Part shown: in pieces, positions 22,965 to 32,450 of the stretch
Layout of the letters: the number at the start of each line of letters is the position of its first letter
Numbering within the stretch: position 1 is the first letter of the stretch
Assembly (NCBI GenBank): GCA_031216915.1
Contig: CM062293.1
Coordinates: 154,202,285-154,266,284, forward strand
Length of the DNA stretch: 64,000 nucleotides
Source: Pictodentalium vernedei
Taxonomy: Eukaryota; Mollusca; Scaphopoda; Dentaliida; Dentaliidae
Reading direction: 5' to 3'
Notes under the pieces: generated by a model
The model's database searches: none
The model's input: only the letters and a program-made list of their open reading frames with translations
Told to the model about the DNA's origin: nothing
Program-made: the position numbers and the translations under genes

Positions 22965-23563
22965 AATAGTAAACAGGCTGGAGGGCCTAGGACATAGAGG
23001 AAAATCCAATAAGCTCAACTATATAGTAAAGAGGAAACCCCTTAAGGAGAAAAGGAGTATTAGGCTTTACATGTATCTTTCTTATTTAATATTAAATTAG
23101 AAAGATACACTACCCTTAATAATTGAGCACAATAACATTCATGTTCTCTATTAACATCCAGTATATCCCTTATACTAATTATTTTTAAAGTGAGCCAATA
23201 AATAAAGTAGTCCAGAGAATTGAGACTCTTTATAGTCATTTAAAAGTGTCCGAGTATTGTATATTAAAGCCCGTTTGACACTTGACATATACAAATGCTT
23301 CACACCGAGCTACACTTTAAAAATATGACATGAATGAAAATTAACATTAATATTACACTTTAAAACCATCCCGGAAGCGACTCAGAAATACTGACTTGGA
23401 GGAGGCATTCCCTTGCTTTTCACTATAAAGCAGGTGACCTAAGGGAACACCCCCCCCCCCCCCCCCTTCCCCTTGCCCTGGGTCAAATAGCCCAGAGCGA
23501 AGAGGGCAGTCGGACGGAGTCACTGCCGGAACAGAAAGCCTGCATAACTATAGTTGCAACTGT
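22965..23563. other. Non-coding 3' region of DIRS element A
   Basis: AT-rich spacer between the internal complementary region and the recombinase stop. It has AGAAAGATACA in two orientations (near 23081-23110) and a C run at 23449-23466. No open frame of interest. Confidence 0.6.
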
Positions 23564-24781
23564 TTAATGGACGACATTCTGAGCAACAGATAACGGACCT
23601 AAACAATGCAGGTCTCCAGAAATGGACTCAATATTTCTGAGATAAAAATTCGTAAATGTGGATGGCTGAGACCAATAAGCAGCCTTCATTAAATCTGTAA
23701 TAGCAACACTATTAGCATAAGCCCAGGAAGTAGAAAGAGCTCTTACTTCATGAGCGGAAATCTTAAGCACAGACTGCTGAGAAGAAGATAAACTCTCATA
23801 AGCAGTACGGATAGTTAATTGAATCCATCTAGCAATAGAATGGACCGAAATGTCCTTTCTATTAGGCATCAAAGACAGAAAGAAATGTTTCCGTCCCTTT
23901 CTGATAAACTGAGATCTCTGTTTATAGATACGTAACGCTCTAACAGGACAGAGTAAAGGCCTACGCCCGTCTGAAGACGGAAGAGCCTTAATAACAATAG
24001 GTTCCGGATATTTATTAGGAGCCTGATTCTTAGCTAAAAAACCCACATTAGTAGTGAAGGTGATAGTGTTCCCGACACTACGATAGTGAGAATCATCCAC
24101 CGACAGTGCATGAAGCTCACTGACTCTTCTAGCAGAAGAGAAAGCTAAGAGAAAAGCTGTCTTATAAGATAAGAATTTGAAATCTACTGTCCCAAGAGGT
24201 TCAAATGGCTTTTCCTTCAATTTAAGAAGAACCCAAGCTAAATTCCACTTAGGAATTAATCTAAGAGTTCTGGGTCTATTTATCGAAAAGTTTCTAACCA
24301 ACTTAGATAAAGAGACATTAGATCCAATTTGTAAACTATCATGATGTGCATAGGTATCAGATAACATAGACCTATAACCCTTTATAGTAACAGGCTGCAG
24401 TTTGATTTCGTCAAACAAGTATACTAGAAAGTTTGCAATGTCTGGTATAGAGGGATCGAATATATCTACAGAATGATCCCTACACCAACGACGAAAAACC
24501 TTCCACTTAGCTGCATAGTTTAGTGAAGAGGAGGTCCTCCTACAGTTAGAAATCGCGTCCACTGCTCGTCCTGTAAAGTGCTTGCCATGCAAGAAGGACC
24601 GCACAATGGAAAAACGTGAAGGTTGAGACCTTGTGGGTTGTGATGGAGTTGGCGCGATTTCCCCTGCGAAAGAAGATCCTCCCGTAGAGGAAGCTTTCGC
24701 GGCAGGTCCCACAACAAACACCTGAGTAGATTTATCCACGGTCTCTGTGGCGACAGAGATGCTACCAACAGAATCTTGCAT
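23564..24781 (-). CDS. DIRS tyrosine recombinase (integrase function)
   Basis: A 405-residue frame from an ATG at 24781, the last gene of the retrotransposon. The N-terminal third is low in hydrophobics (Ser/Thr/Pro-rich). The SAM-like core-binding region follows (SLNYAAKWKVFRRWC, IANFLVYLFDEIKL, IKGYRSMLSDTYAHHDSL; residues about 90-155). The catalytic domain shows arginine I in LLAFSSARRVSELHAL (about 220-235), HEVRALSTSWAY with the H-x-x-R pair (about 348-360), and the nucleophilic tyrosine in FTNFYLRNI (about 378-386). The enzyme would insert the circular DNA by site-specific-type recombination, explaining the lack of target duplication. The frame overlaps the end of the upstream RNase H/MT frame by about 260 bp, so the true start may be internal or expressed by reinitiation. 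No stop or frameshift was seen. Confidence 0.9.
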   Translation of the reverse strand: MQDSVGSISVATETVDKSTQVFVVGPAAKASSTGGSSFAGEIAPTPSQPTRSQPSRFSIVRSFLHGKHFTGRAVDAISNCRRTSSSLNYAAKWKVFRRWCRDHSVDIFDPSIPDIANFLVYLFDEIKLQPVTIKGYRSMLSDTYAHHDSLQIGSNVSLSKLVRNFSINRPRTLRLIPKWNLAWVLLKLKEKPFEPLGTVDFKFLSYKTAFLLAFSSARRVSELHALSVDDSHYRSVGNTITFTTNVGFLAKNQAPNKYPEPIVIKALPSSDGRRPLLCPVRALRIYKQRSQFIRKGRKHFFLSLMPNRKDISVHSIARWIQLTIRTAYESLSSSQQSVLKISAHEVRALSTSWAYANSVAITDLMKAAYWSQPSTFTNFYLRNIESISGDLHCLGPLSVAQNVVH

Positions 24782-25413
24782 TGAGATTGTTTAATATTTA
24801 GCAATACTTGTTGAATTAACGGCGCTGGAGGATACGCATATCCTATCATTCCGTCCCAAGGGATCGACAGAGCGTCTACTGCAAATGCTCTTGGATCCGG
24901 ACACGGAGACACATACGTCTGCAACTGATTGTTGAGATGTGTCGCAAATAAGTCTATCATTGGCCGTTCCCATTGGTAGCAAATCTGATTGAATACTTGT
25001 TTGTTGAGAGTCCATTCCGACGGCAACAAGCGACCCTTTCGTGAAAGGGAGTCTGCTAGCACATTCAGACGACCCGGCATGTGACGGACCGAAAGAAGAA
25101 CGTGATGTTCTAGCGCAAACAGAAGGATTCTTTCTGTTAGATTGAACAACGGAACTGAATGAGTGCCTCCCTGATTCCGTATATACGCCACTACTGTCGT
25201 ATTGTCGGATAGGATTTGGACATGAGCATTGTGAATAATGTCCATCCAGTGACGTAACGCAAGCCAAATTGACATCATTTCCTTGATGTTTATGTGCTTG
25301 CACAGGAATTGCGGATCCCAAAGACCCTGGCATCTCGAATCCGTTGGGATTAATGATGCACCCCAACCTGTTTGACTGGCATCCGTCATAATGGTAAAAC
25401 TCGGATCCGGCAA
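24520..25413 (-). CDS. DIRS pol segment: RNase H plus methyltransferase-like domain
   Basis: A 297-codon frame downstream of RT. RNase H motifs run TIMTDASQTGWGASL (first Asp), NIKEMMSIWLALRHW (Glu), VQILSDNTTVVAYI (second Asp), then HMPGRLNVLADSLSR (last Asp) within the first ~135 residues. All four acidic positions are present. The following block, PMIDLFATHLNNQLQTYVSP, then CPDPRAFAVDALSIPW and GYAYPPAPLIQQVL, matches the domain called Dam-like methyltransferase in DIRS1-type elements; its activity is unproven. The C-terminal ~85 residues overlap the recombinase in another frame. A frame change near 25455 separates this segment from the RT frame, so in this copy it cannot be read straight from RT. 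Confidence 0.85.
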   Translation of the reverse strand: MPDPSFTIMTDASQTGWGASLIPTDSRCQGLWDPQFLCKHINIKEMMSIWLALRHWMDIIHNAHVQILSDNTTVVAYIRNQGGTHSVPLFNLTERILLFALEHHVLLSVRHMPGRLNVLADSLSRKGRLLPSEWTLNKQVFNQICYQWERPMIDLFATHLNNQLQTYVSPCPDPRAFAVDALSIPWDGMIGYAYPPAPLIQQVLLNIKQSQCKILLVASLSPQRPWINLLRCLLWDLPRKLPLREDLLSQGKSRQLHHNPQGLNLHVFPLCGPSCMASTLQDEQWTRFLTVGGPPLH

Positions 25414-25433
25414 CTGCAGCAGAACTCCCTGAG

Positions 25434-25591
25434 TTAACCACTGAATGTTTTGTCTGAATCTCTTGTTTCACTTGATCTGACAAGAGAACGTCTACATCGA
25501 GCGAATGAATTTTCACACTCCAATTCTGAGTCAAGAAAATTTGAAGAGGACGTGTGCGTAACCGCCCCATCGGAATGAGATCCGCAGCGGC
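25434..25591 (-). pseudogene. RT-RNase H connection of DIRS pol, broken
   Basis: After LIGLC at 25592 the RT frame hits an in-frame TGA. The same frame then continues as AAADLIPMGRLRTRPLQIFL and WSVKIHSLDVDVLLSDQVKQ, the expected RT connection, until about 25455. There the coding sense moves to another frame (IQWLTQGVLLQLPDPSFTIM) that leads into RNase H. One stop and one frameshift within 160 bp indicate decay. A longer overlapping frame (to 24791) is a shadow of RNase H. Confidence 0.75.
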
Positions 25592-26515
25592 TCAGCACAG
25601 ACCTATCAGTCTCATAAATTCTCTCGCTGTGACTTTGTCTGCGTGCAGACAATAGCGAGCGTAACAACTGACTAATTTCGCTCTGGTTAACGGCAGACGA
25701 ACGAGATTGTTGTGCGTCTCGAAGCTCATTCCCAGATGAGTGAATGACTTGGACGGCACCAGATCCGACTTCTCCTCGTTTACTATAAAACCGAGACGTC
25801 GGAGCAATAGAAGAAGATTCTGAACATCGTTCTGAAGCGTTAACTCGTTGCCGTACCTCTGAAGAATGTCGTCCAGGTAGGCCGACGTTACCGCAGACGA
25901 ATGAGCCCGGAAATATATCATTACCGAGTTCATTACCCGAGTGAAAGCCCAGGGTGCTAGATTCAATCCGAAGCACATCGCCCGGAATTGATACACCACT
26001 CCTAGGACTGCGAAGCGTAGGTACTTTCGGAATGTCGGATGTACCATGACGTGAAAGTACGCATCTTTGAGATCTATGCTTGTTGCATAATCGTTCACCC
26101 GAATACTCGCTCTGACCGACCGAATCGTCTCCATATAAAATTTCGGAGCGACGATCAGCTTGTTTATCCAGCTCAAATCTATGACTGGACGGAACGAGCC
26201 GTCTGGTTTCGGAACCAGAAACAGATGGCTGTAGAATCCCGGAGTTTCCTGGTTTTCTACGACCTCTACCGCGTTCTTCATTAAAAGAGACTGCACCTGA
26301 TAACAGAGCGTCTCTTTTCTGTGGATTTGACGGAAGATGAGTCCACTTTGGACTTCGAGTTAATGGAGGCTTTCGTTTGAAGGATATCTTTAGACCTTCC
26401 GAAGTCACTCCTCTCACCCAAGGATCGTCCGTAATCGACGCCCATTCTTGTGAAAAGCTCGACAACCTTCCGCCAACCGGTACGCGATAGAGGTTTAAGC
26501 CATCACCTCCTGGAC
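25592..26515 (-). pseudogene. DIRS reverse transcriptase, split by a frameshift near 26300
   Basis: The frame 26296-25592 (234 codons) holds the RT core: GFYSHLFLVPKPDGSFRPVI (fingers), YATSIDLKDAYFHVMVHP (first catalytic Asp), MCFGLNLAPWAFTRVMN (template-grip motif), VTSAYLDDILQRYGNE (YLDD, the two catalytic aspartates) and LGFIVNEEKSDLVPSKSFTH. The N-terminal lead-in VGGRLSSFSQEWASITDDPW, then GVTSEGLKISFKRKPPLT, typical of DIRS RT, lies just upstream in a different frame (about 26515-26300, inside a 464-codon frame whose remainder is a shadow). Joining them needs one frame change near QKRDALLS. All catalytic residues are intact, so decay is recent or the shift could in principle be programmed. 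Confidence 0.87.
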
Positions 26516-27117
26516 CTGCGAGGCCTGTGGTAGGAGAAACCACGTCCTCCACGACCCGCACCTCGCCCCGTCGACCTCGGGGCGTCCGACCGATTATCCC
26601 GGCCCGAAGGACGTCCCGAACGAGAGTCGCTACCCTGACGGTCTCTCGAATAAGACCAAGAGGACGCACCGGAACCTCTATAGGAACCTCTCTTGGGCGC
26701 ATTAGACCCAGAAGTGCCTGTCTTATTCTTGTCTGCTGTATCCGATTTCTTAGAAGCAGATTTGAACAACAGAGAATCCGAAGCTTTCTTTGTAATTTTA
26801 TCATAAATAGCAGAAAGCTTGCCGTCAAAGAGAAGTTCTCCGGAGACCGAAGCGACTCTAAGAGAGTTCTTCACCTTAGTATCCACGAGTGTGGATGTAG
26901 CTAGGGCTGCGTCACGTCTAACCAACTCCAGATTTGCCACTGAAAGGGCGGAGTTACACGTGGAATAAGCTACTGCCCTTGAAAGAAGTCTTAAAGAGGA
27001 TTGTATATCCTGAAACTCTTTCCCTTGAAGGCGCAGTGATAACGCCTTAGTAAGGTGATCTGCATAAGATAAGGCATCTAAATTGGCTCTGTTAGACGCA
27101 ATAGCTGTTTCCAACAC
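26503..27117 (-). pseudogene. DIRS gag, C-terminal part
   Basis: A 204-codon frame starting MLETAIASNRANLDALSYAD. It contains helical segments (LTKALSLRLQGKEFQDIQSS; ALSVANLELVRRDAALATST) and ends in a Ser/Arg/Gly-rich tail (SYRGSGASSWSYSRDRQGSD; GRGAGRGGRGFSYHRPRRSR), a likely nucleic-acid-binding region. It is homologous to the fragment at 6605-7170. It is displaced in frame from the N-terminal gag ORF. The intervening ~230 bp carry recognisable gag-like sequence (RIIASLDSEFFERF; AFELL-type helix) in other frames, so at least two indels break this gag. Confidence 0.8.
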
Positions 27118-27344
27118 CGCGGTTGGAATAGAAGCCGACGAATCGTATCGAATTTATTCCTTGCATTAATGAAAGGCAGGTTGAGAGTATTAGCGGACAA
27201 GAAACCTGCTTTCCCCTGTCTTGGAAGCAAGTTTAAATATAGCGTCGTTTAATAATTCAAATGTTCTTGCAACATTATTGGACTGCGACGAAAACTCGGG
27301 AGCGATGTCCCTGAACCGCTCAAAAAATTCAGAGTCCAATGACG

Positions 27345-28583
27345 CTATGATCCTCTTGTCGGAAGCGCAGCAGTCTGGCCCGACGGAACAACTTGAGGGA
27401 GAAAGTGCCGGATGAAGTCCACGGCAGCTTTATGTTGTTCCGAAAGGGATAGCTCCAAGTCATCCGTATCCCTTTCACCATCCGGTCGGACCTCATGATG
27501 TTCCCGGTCGTCCGCCCCCGATGCTTCGGCGGAGCGTACCGACCCAGCGCCGTCGGATAATTCTCGATCCGACACCGTTTCTGTCGGCTGCTGGGATGCT
27601 GCGATAAGCTGTGCTATCTGCACAAGAATGTCCGGCGTCGAGACCTGCGGAGGCGCAGTCTTTCGCTGCTTCGCCGAGGGCAGCTCCGCATCAGATGGCT
27701 CCCGCATACTTTTCCTATGCGAACGTCCGGAGTCCATCGGTCTCGAATCCCTGGCTGCCGGATGGTGTGACCTGGTCGCCGAAGAATCCTTGATCGGCGA
27801 AGCTGGGAATATATCGGCGGTCACGCAGCCAAGGTGCGGTCGTGTGCGCTGACGAGAAGAGGAAGCCTTAGCAGTCTCCGCGGACTGCCTATACAACGGA
27901 GCGTCCCGAGCGACGGACGTATGCCCCGCTTGCGACACATTTTGTACCACAACATCTGGTCCCAGATGTTGTTGTACGAGAGAGGGGCCTCTCTCGCTCG
28001 TGGCCCGGCTGGACCTGGACGAGCTAGGAACCGGACTCAAAGGCTTCCTCCATTCTCGCTTACTATCCGCCGTCACTGGGTGTGCATCTGTTATGTTTAT
28101 AGTGCTCGCATCACCCAAAATTTCCTCCTGGACCGCATCGGACGAACCCGGCTGCCGAACCATTCGGTGAATGGACGCTACACCGGGCGAGCTAGCGGAC
28201 GACATTTGTCTAATCTCCATGAGCACTTTTGCCGCTAGCTCTGAATTCATTTGTGACGACGGACGCACACTTGTAGAAGATAACATGGAAACATCACCCT
28301 GTTCTTGTTCCTCTGAAATAGAAACTGAGAGAGTAGAGTGACCTTGCGGAGAAAGAGCCGGCATAGCCCTTTCTCCAGAAACAACATATCGTAACACACG
28401 TTTCCAATGTTTCTCATCCCAATATTCACATATAGGACAGGGATTAGTGCGAGAACACTGACTACAATTAATACAATGATCATGAAAGTCAGAGGAAGAT
28501 TTCTTCCTATTACAATTTGAACAATGTCCCTTCATTGTGAAAGAACAACAAGTCCTAGTTACTCGCACAAACCCCTGACACAA
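27345..28583 (-). pseudogene. DIRS gag, N-terminal part with Cys-rich cluster
   Basis: A 412-codon frame. Residues about 12-55 hold a dense Cys/His cluster (CSNCNRKKSSSDFHDHCINC, then CSRTNPCPICEYW) with several CxxC pairs, suggesting zinc binding. The remainder is Ser/Arg/Pro-rich and low complexity, and ends in an acidic region with HHEVRPDGERDTDDLELS. The frame terminates at 27345 shortly after a probable indel near 27365, where the alternative frame reads SDKRIIASLDSEF and continues the gag sense. No retroviral CCHC knuckle is present. The promoter would be in the flanking ITR and leader (28584-29620). Long plus-strand frames opposite are shadows. Confidence 0.75.
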
Positions 28584-29419
28584 AGATACATAATAACATG
28601 ATCCATTAATAAATGAAAAAACAATTGCAAATCAAAATAATTTTGAAAAAATATTTTTTCAGCGAAGCCCAAGTTGCTGAAAAGTAACGTTGAGCCCCTA
28701 TGGATCCGATGGCAAAGTGTGGTCAAAAATTTTAAATTTATATTAAATAATTAATGAGACACTTACGGATAATATAAATGTATCTTATAGTGAGATAAAC
28801 TACAGCAAAGGCAAACAGCCCCCCTCAAAAAAGGCTGTTGCCAATGTAAACATACAGTGTAAAACACCAGAAAACATGACTCCAGGCACTGAAAAAAACT
28901 GGCCCGGAATCAGTCATCAAATTACACTCTATCTGATGCAAAACAGAGACTCCCAGGGGAGAATCTGCAGAACATCAGATGGAAGATGCAGAACACAACG
29001 TTATACACCCATGGGTGAAAACGTAACTATGGGGAAAATAACAGAAAACATTCTGTGACCAAGCAACTCTCCCAGGAAATTTTAGAAATGAACTTTCTCA
29101 AAAATATGCCAAAAGCATGGGAGAATTGCAAGGGGGGACTTTAGAAGGCTAGGGAAGAGGAAACACTGAATAAGCAGTGCAACATTTAGCAAGAATGACA
29201 ACAAGAGGCCCATGCCTCGAAAATAGGCAACTTAACATAATTTCATCAAAAAATTTTAAGTACAGCCCTGATTATTTTTTGTCATTTCTTTTTCCTCTCC
29301 TCCTTCTATCCTCCTTAGAATCACATTTTCTCCAAAAATTACGTGTCTGGCATCCTTTAAACTGAGATTTACAAGCACAAAGATCAGTGAGATGATGACT
29401 GATGAAGGGCCAAACAAAG
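28584..29419 (-). other. 5' leader of DIRS element A
   Basis: Untranslated region between the ITR and gag. It has the conserved blocks CCAGGCACTGAAAA, CATCAGATGGAAGATGCAGA, GCCAAAAGCATGGGAGAAT and CAACAAGAGGCCCATGCC. All of these recur in the severed terminus at 30110-31176, so the leader is conserved within the family. Confidence 0.75.
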
Positions 29420-29615
29420 AAATGATAAATGGCGCCAATTTCGGGACGTCTGCGTCACTGCGCATGCGCAGTAGAGGCATAGTATGGAGGTCCTTTAGGA
29501 CATGATTTCTTTTTGTTTTGGATGCAAATTTTGGGGATTGGGGGGCAAAATTTGTGTTTGGCCCTGGTTTTGTTAGAGTTAGCACCAGCTAAGTCTGGGT
29601 CATTGGTACAGTATA
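29420..29615 (-). repeat. Inverted terminal repeat of DIRS element A (5' side)
   Basis: Partner of 22595-22799. It contains the perfect palindrome CTGCGCATGCGCAG (29458-29471), whose core TGCGCATGCGCA equals the consensus site of the transcription factor NRF1, lying upstream of gag where the promoter should be. It ends GGGTCATTGGTACAGTATAA then AAAT. Confidence 0.88.
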
Positions 29616-29879
29616 AAAATATAAAGTAACATGACAATCCAAGCAATATTTTTCAAGTTATCGAATGCCAAAGAAATGGATACGGAAGCCGGACTGACAG
29701 ACAGACAGACGGATGGACAGACAAAGGAAGGACGAACGACGGAGGGCCACCCCAGATGCCGACATTATGTGTACCATACATGGTATGGGTACATATAAAA
29801 AACAGTGTATCAGTACATTACAAATATTTTGAGAATTGTATTGAGCAGAGAAACAATTATTCTGCATAAAATTTTTTTA

Positions 29880-30110
29880 CTTTAAGCCATACAAAAAAAT
29901 GAATTGATTCTCAGGCAATTTTTTTTTCAAATCAGGGAGGGATGGTTTTATTTTTAATTTTTATTATTTTCTTGCATAATATATAATGAGCATGAATTGA
30001 GGCATAAATTGAGAGGCTTTCTACTGACTTTTCACACACAGAATAGATAGAAAGTGCATAATTATATTAAGAAAAAATAGCTATTGCTGAAGGCAATTAT
30101 ATCCCCACTG
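29880..30110. other. AT-rich sequence between two DIRS elements
   Basis: Contains TGAATTGATTCTCAGGCAAT and a GGGAGGGATGG segment that recurs inverted near 19480-19530. No gene. Confidence 0.5.
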
Positions 30111-31176
30111 CAGTGCTCGCACTAGCCCTTGAAAACAAGATACATGATAATAAAATAATCCATTACAAACATTTCGAAAAATAATTCAAAAGAAAAAAAA
30201 TTTTTGAAAAAATTTCAAGATGAGCCCAAGTTCCCAATGGGAACGATGAGCCCACATGGATCCCCAAAAAGCCTAAGTGTGGACAAAAATTTTAAAACAT
30301 GTCTAAAAATTAATGTCACACTTACGGACAATATTAAAGCATCTGGCTATGAGCAGAACTAAATAGAAGACAAGGAATCACTGTCAGAAGTAACTGTTGT
30401 CAACGTAAACAAAAGTGAATAAAAACTGGAAACAAGACTCCAGGCACTGAAAATATGGCCTGAAATCAGTAACCCATTTTAACATTATCCGATGTAAAAC
30501 AGAGGCTTCCTGAGAAGAAACTAAACTGCAGTACATCAGATGGTAGATGCATGACCGAAACACCTAACCACCCTAGGGTGAGGACGTAACCATGGGGAAA
30601 AACATTCTGTTACCAAGCCAAAACTCCCAAGACATTTCAGTAAAAATAATTACAAAAATTATGCCAAAAGCATGGGAGAATAGCAAGGGGGGTACTAAGG
30701 AAAGGGAGAGAGGAAACACTGAACAAACAATGGAAATTTAATAGCAAGAATGAAAACAACAGGCCCATGCCCCGAAATTAGGGAACATGAAATAATTTTG
30801 CATAAAAATTATAAGTTACAGCCCTGAACACATCCTTCCACTGTTCCTTCCTCTCATCCTTTTATTTCATCCTTAGATCCACCATTTCTCTCATGATTAT
30901 GTGTCTGGCATCATTTTTACTGAGATTATATGCACAGATATCAGTGAGATGTTACTGATTGAAGGGCCAAACAAAGAATGAGGATTTGGCTCCAATTTCG
31001 GTACTTCCTTGACACTGCGCATACGCAGTGGATAAAAGTATGGAGGACCACATAGGACATCTATTTTTTGGATTTTGATGCAAATTTTAGGGATTGGAGG
31101 GGCAAAATTTGTGTTTGGACCTAGAATTTAAGAGTTAGCACCAGCTAAGTCTGGGTCATTGGTACAGTATAAAAAT
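30110..31176 (-). mobile_element. Severed 5' terminus of a related DIRS element (D)
   Basis: Collinear with 28555-29620 of element A at roughly 75-80 percent by eye: GACTCCAGGCACTGAAAA, GCCAAAAGCATGGGAGAAT, ACAGGCCCATGCC and GATTGAAGGGCCAAACAAAG. It ends in a full ITR (ACTGCGCATACGCAGT, AGTTAGCACCAGCTAAGTCT, GGTACAGTATAAAAAT at 31176). It begins just inside where gag would start and carries no gag, pol or recombinase. The same right terminus, at the same shared base, as element A shows it is a real end. The other end was lost. Confidence 0.85.
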
Positions 31177-31179
31177 ATT

Positions 31180-31610
31180 GTCACAACCTAAAAGAATGGG
31201 AGCAAGTCCATGTTTAATTTGTAGTAAACACAATTGCAACATTTCATCAAAAAGCCATTCATAAACTATGGAGAAAGATAGCATGCAAGTATTTTGTATA
31301 GATATACCAGTTATGTGGATATATGTATATATGGATACAAGAACATTTGAATAGATGGATGGACAAGCAGGGCAATGACTTTTCAAGGAATGGATTTAAT
31401 TAAAAGTAGCACATCAAACTTAACTTCTAATGGACAGAATTCATAAGTTGTGTGAACTCAACATTGTAATTTTCAGAAAAATGCAGTGAGTAAAGGGCAA
31501 TAACTCTCTTATTTTCAAAGGGATCCCAGTGTTTCTTATCTTTCCTGAGACCTGAAGCAGTGCATTGGTTGTTGGTGAAATCTGACATTGTTCAAGTAAT
31601 GGCATAAACA
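31180..31610. other. Unassigned intron sequence
   Basis: No gene or recognisable repeat beyond AT-rich text. Confidence 0.45.
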
Positions 31611-31844
31611 TTAACTGGTAGAGGGCTAAATTTTTTTTGGTCATTAAAAGTTATCGACCTGTCTTTGCCTTGTTACAATTTATGAGAGAGGCACTCTCCC
31701 ATAAATTGTTACAAGACAAATCTTGACAGACTAAATAATTTGACTTCAAAGACAATAAGAAGTACAGCAACTGACTATGAAGTCTTTTAAGTTCAGTTAC
31801 CTGCACTTAATTAAAATATTGGCTTCCATCATTCTAACAGTTAA
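31611..31844. mobile_element. TTAA-flanked hairpin MITE, family P1 (copy d)
   Basis: TTAA at 31611-31614 and 31841-31844. Left end CTGGTAGAGGGCTAAAT. The hairpin at 31669-31715 (CTTGTTACAATTTATGAGAG / CTCTCCCATAAATTG..ACAAG) has lost its loop. The right end is eroded (ATCATTCTAACAG). Confidence 0.75.
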
Positions 31845-31879
31845 ACATTAAAATTTCAGTAAAAGACAAGAAATAAAAG

Positions 31880-32450
31880 TAAACTAGACAATGCTTCAAA
31901 GCCACGTATGAAATTTGGAACTGATCAGGTGAGAGATGTGGCCTTACGGAGTGCCAATGGAATTGTTGACATTTTATATGCCAAATCTAAGATGGCCACT
32001 GGAGGCCATGTTTTTCCAGAAAATTCAGAAAAATTCAATAGCTCCCTTCTAGACACTGCCTCAAAGCCACATATGAAATTTGGAACTGATCAGGTGAGGG
32101 ATGCGGCCTGTAGGATGTGCCAATAGAATTGTTGACAATTTATGTGCCAAATCCAAGATGGCCATGTTTTTCAACAAAATTCAGAAAAATCTGATAACTC
32201 CCATCTAGACATCACACCAAAGCTACATGAAATTTGAAACTGATTGGGTAAGAGATGCAGTCAAAAGAATTGTTGACAATTTATATGCCAAATCTAAGAT
32301 GGCAGCTGGCAGCCATATTTTTCAAAAGAATTTGGAAAAATTTGATAGCTCCCATCAAGACATTGCCCCAAAGCCATGTATGAAATTTGGAATCAGCAAT
32401 CTGATAATGACAAGATTTGGACAATTCCAGGAAAGTTTACAACATTTCTG
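31880..32450. repeat. Tandem repeat, 153-164-bp unit, three to four copies
   Basis: CATATGAAATTTGGAACTGA, TTGTTGACA, CCAAATCTAAGATGGCCA and AGAAAAATTC recur at about 31905, 32070, 32225 and 32380. No hairpin terminus was identified. Confidence 0.8.

Larger units (their letters stand above)
22564..29620 (-). mobile_element. Complete DIRS-type tyrosine-recombinase retrotransposon (element A)
   Basis: About 7.06 kb, in minus orientation. It has roughly 200-bp inverted terminal repeats (22595-22799 and 29420-29615) and an internal complementary region (22876-22964) just inside the 3' ITR. In coding order it has gag (27345-28583, continued 26503-27117), RT (25592-26515), RNase H plus a methyltransferase-like domain (24520-25413) and a tyrosine recombinase (23564-24781). 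There are no LTRs and no integrase, as in DIRS1-like elements. The ends fall at a shared AAAT. Removing the element joins ACCTGAACACAAAT to ATAAAGTAACATGAC, which has the same length as the undisturbed H7 unit (ACCTGAAGATATATATAAAG), so there is neither target duplication nor deletion. Gag and pol have several frame breaks but the recombinase is open. Confidence 0.92.
20364..29800 (+). mobile_element. Helentron-like element H7, interrupted by H6 and by a complete DIRS element
   Basis: The left terminus TGTACCCATAC (20367-20377) is the exact reverse complement of GTATGGGTACA in the terminal hairpin TGTACCATAC-ATG-GTATGGGTACA (29770-29793), which is followed by TATAAAAAAC. H7's own sequence is only about 640 bp: 20364-20615, 22345-22563 and 29621-29800. 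It holds roughly three units of a 166-bp satellite (ATCAGATTTACACCAAAAAC; GTAACCTGAAGATATATATA; AATATCTCAGGATCAAA). A GACAGACAGACAGACGGATG microsatellite precedes the 3' hairpin. Everything else between the ends is later insertion. Confidence 0.7.

Noticed and set aside
25434..26828. 464-codon ORF overlapping RT
   Set aside because: Only its part around 26300-26515 (RT lead-in) is meaningful. The remainder is a shadow of the RT frame, being rich in Ser and Arg with no motif.
26527..28238. Plus-strand ORFs (125, 134 and 74 codons) opposite gag
   Set aside because: Antisense shadows of a GC-rich, Ser/Arg-coding region.
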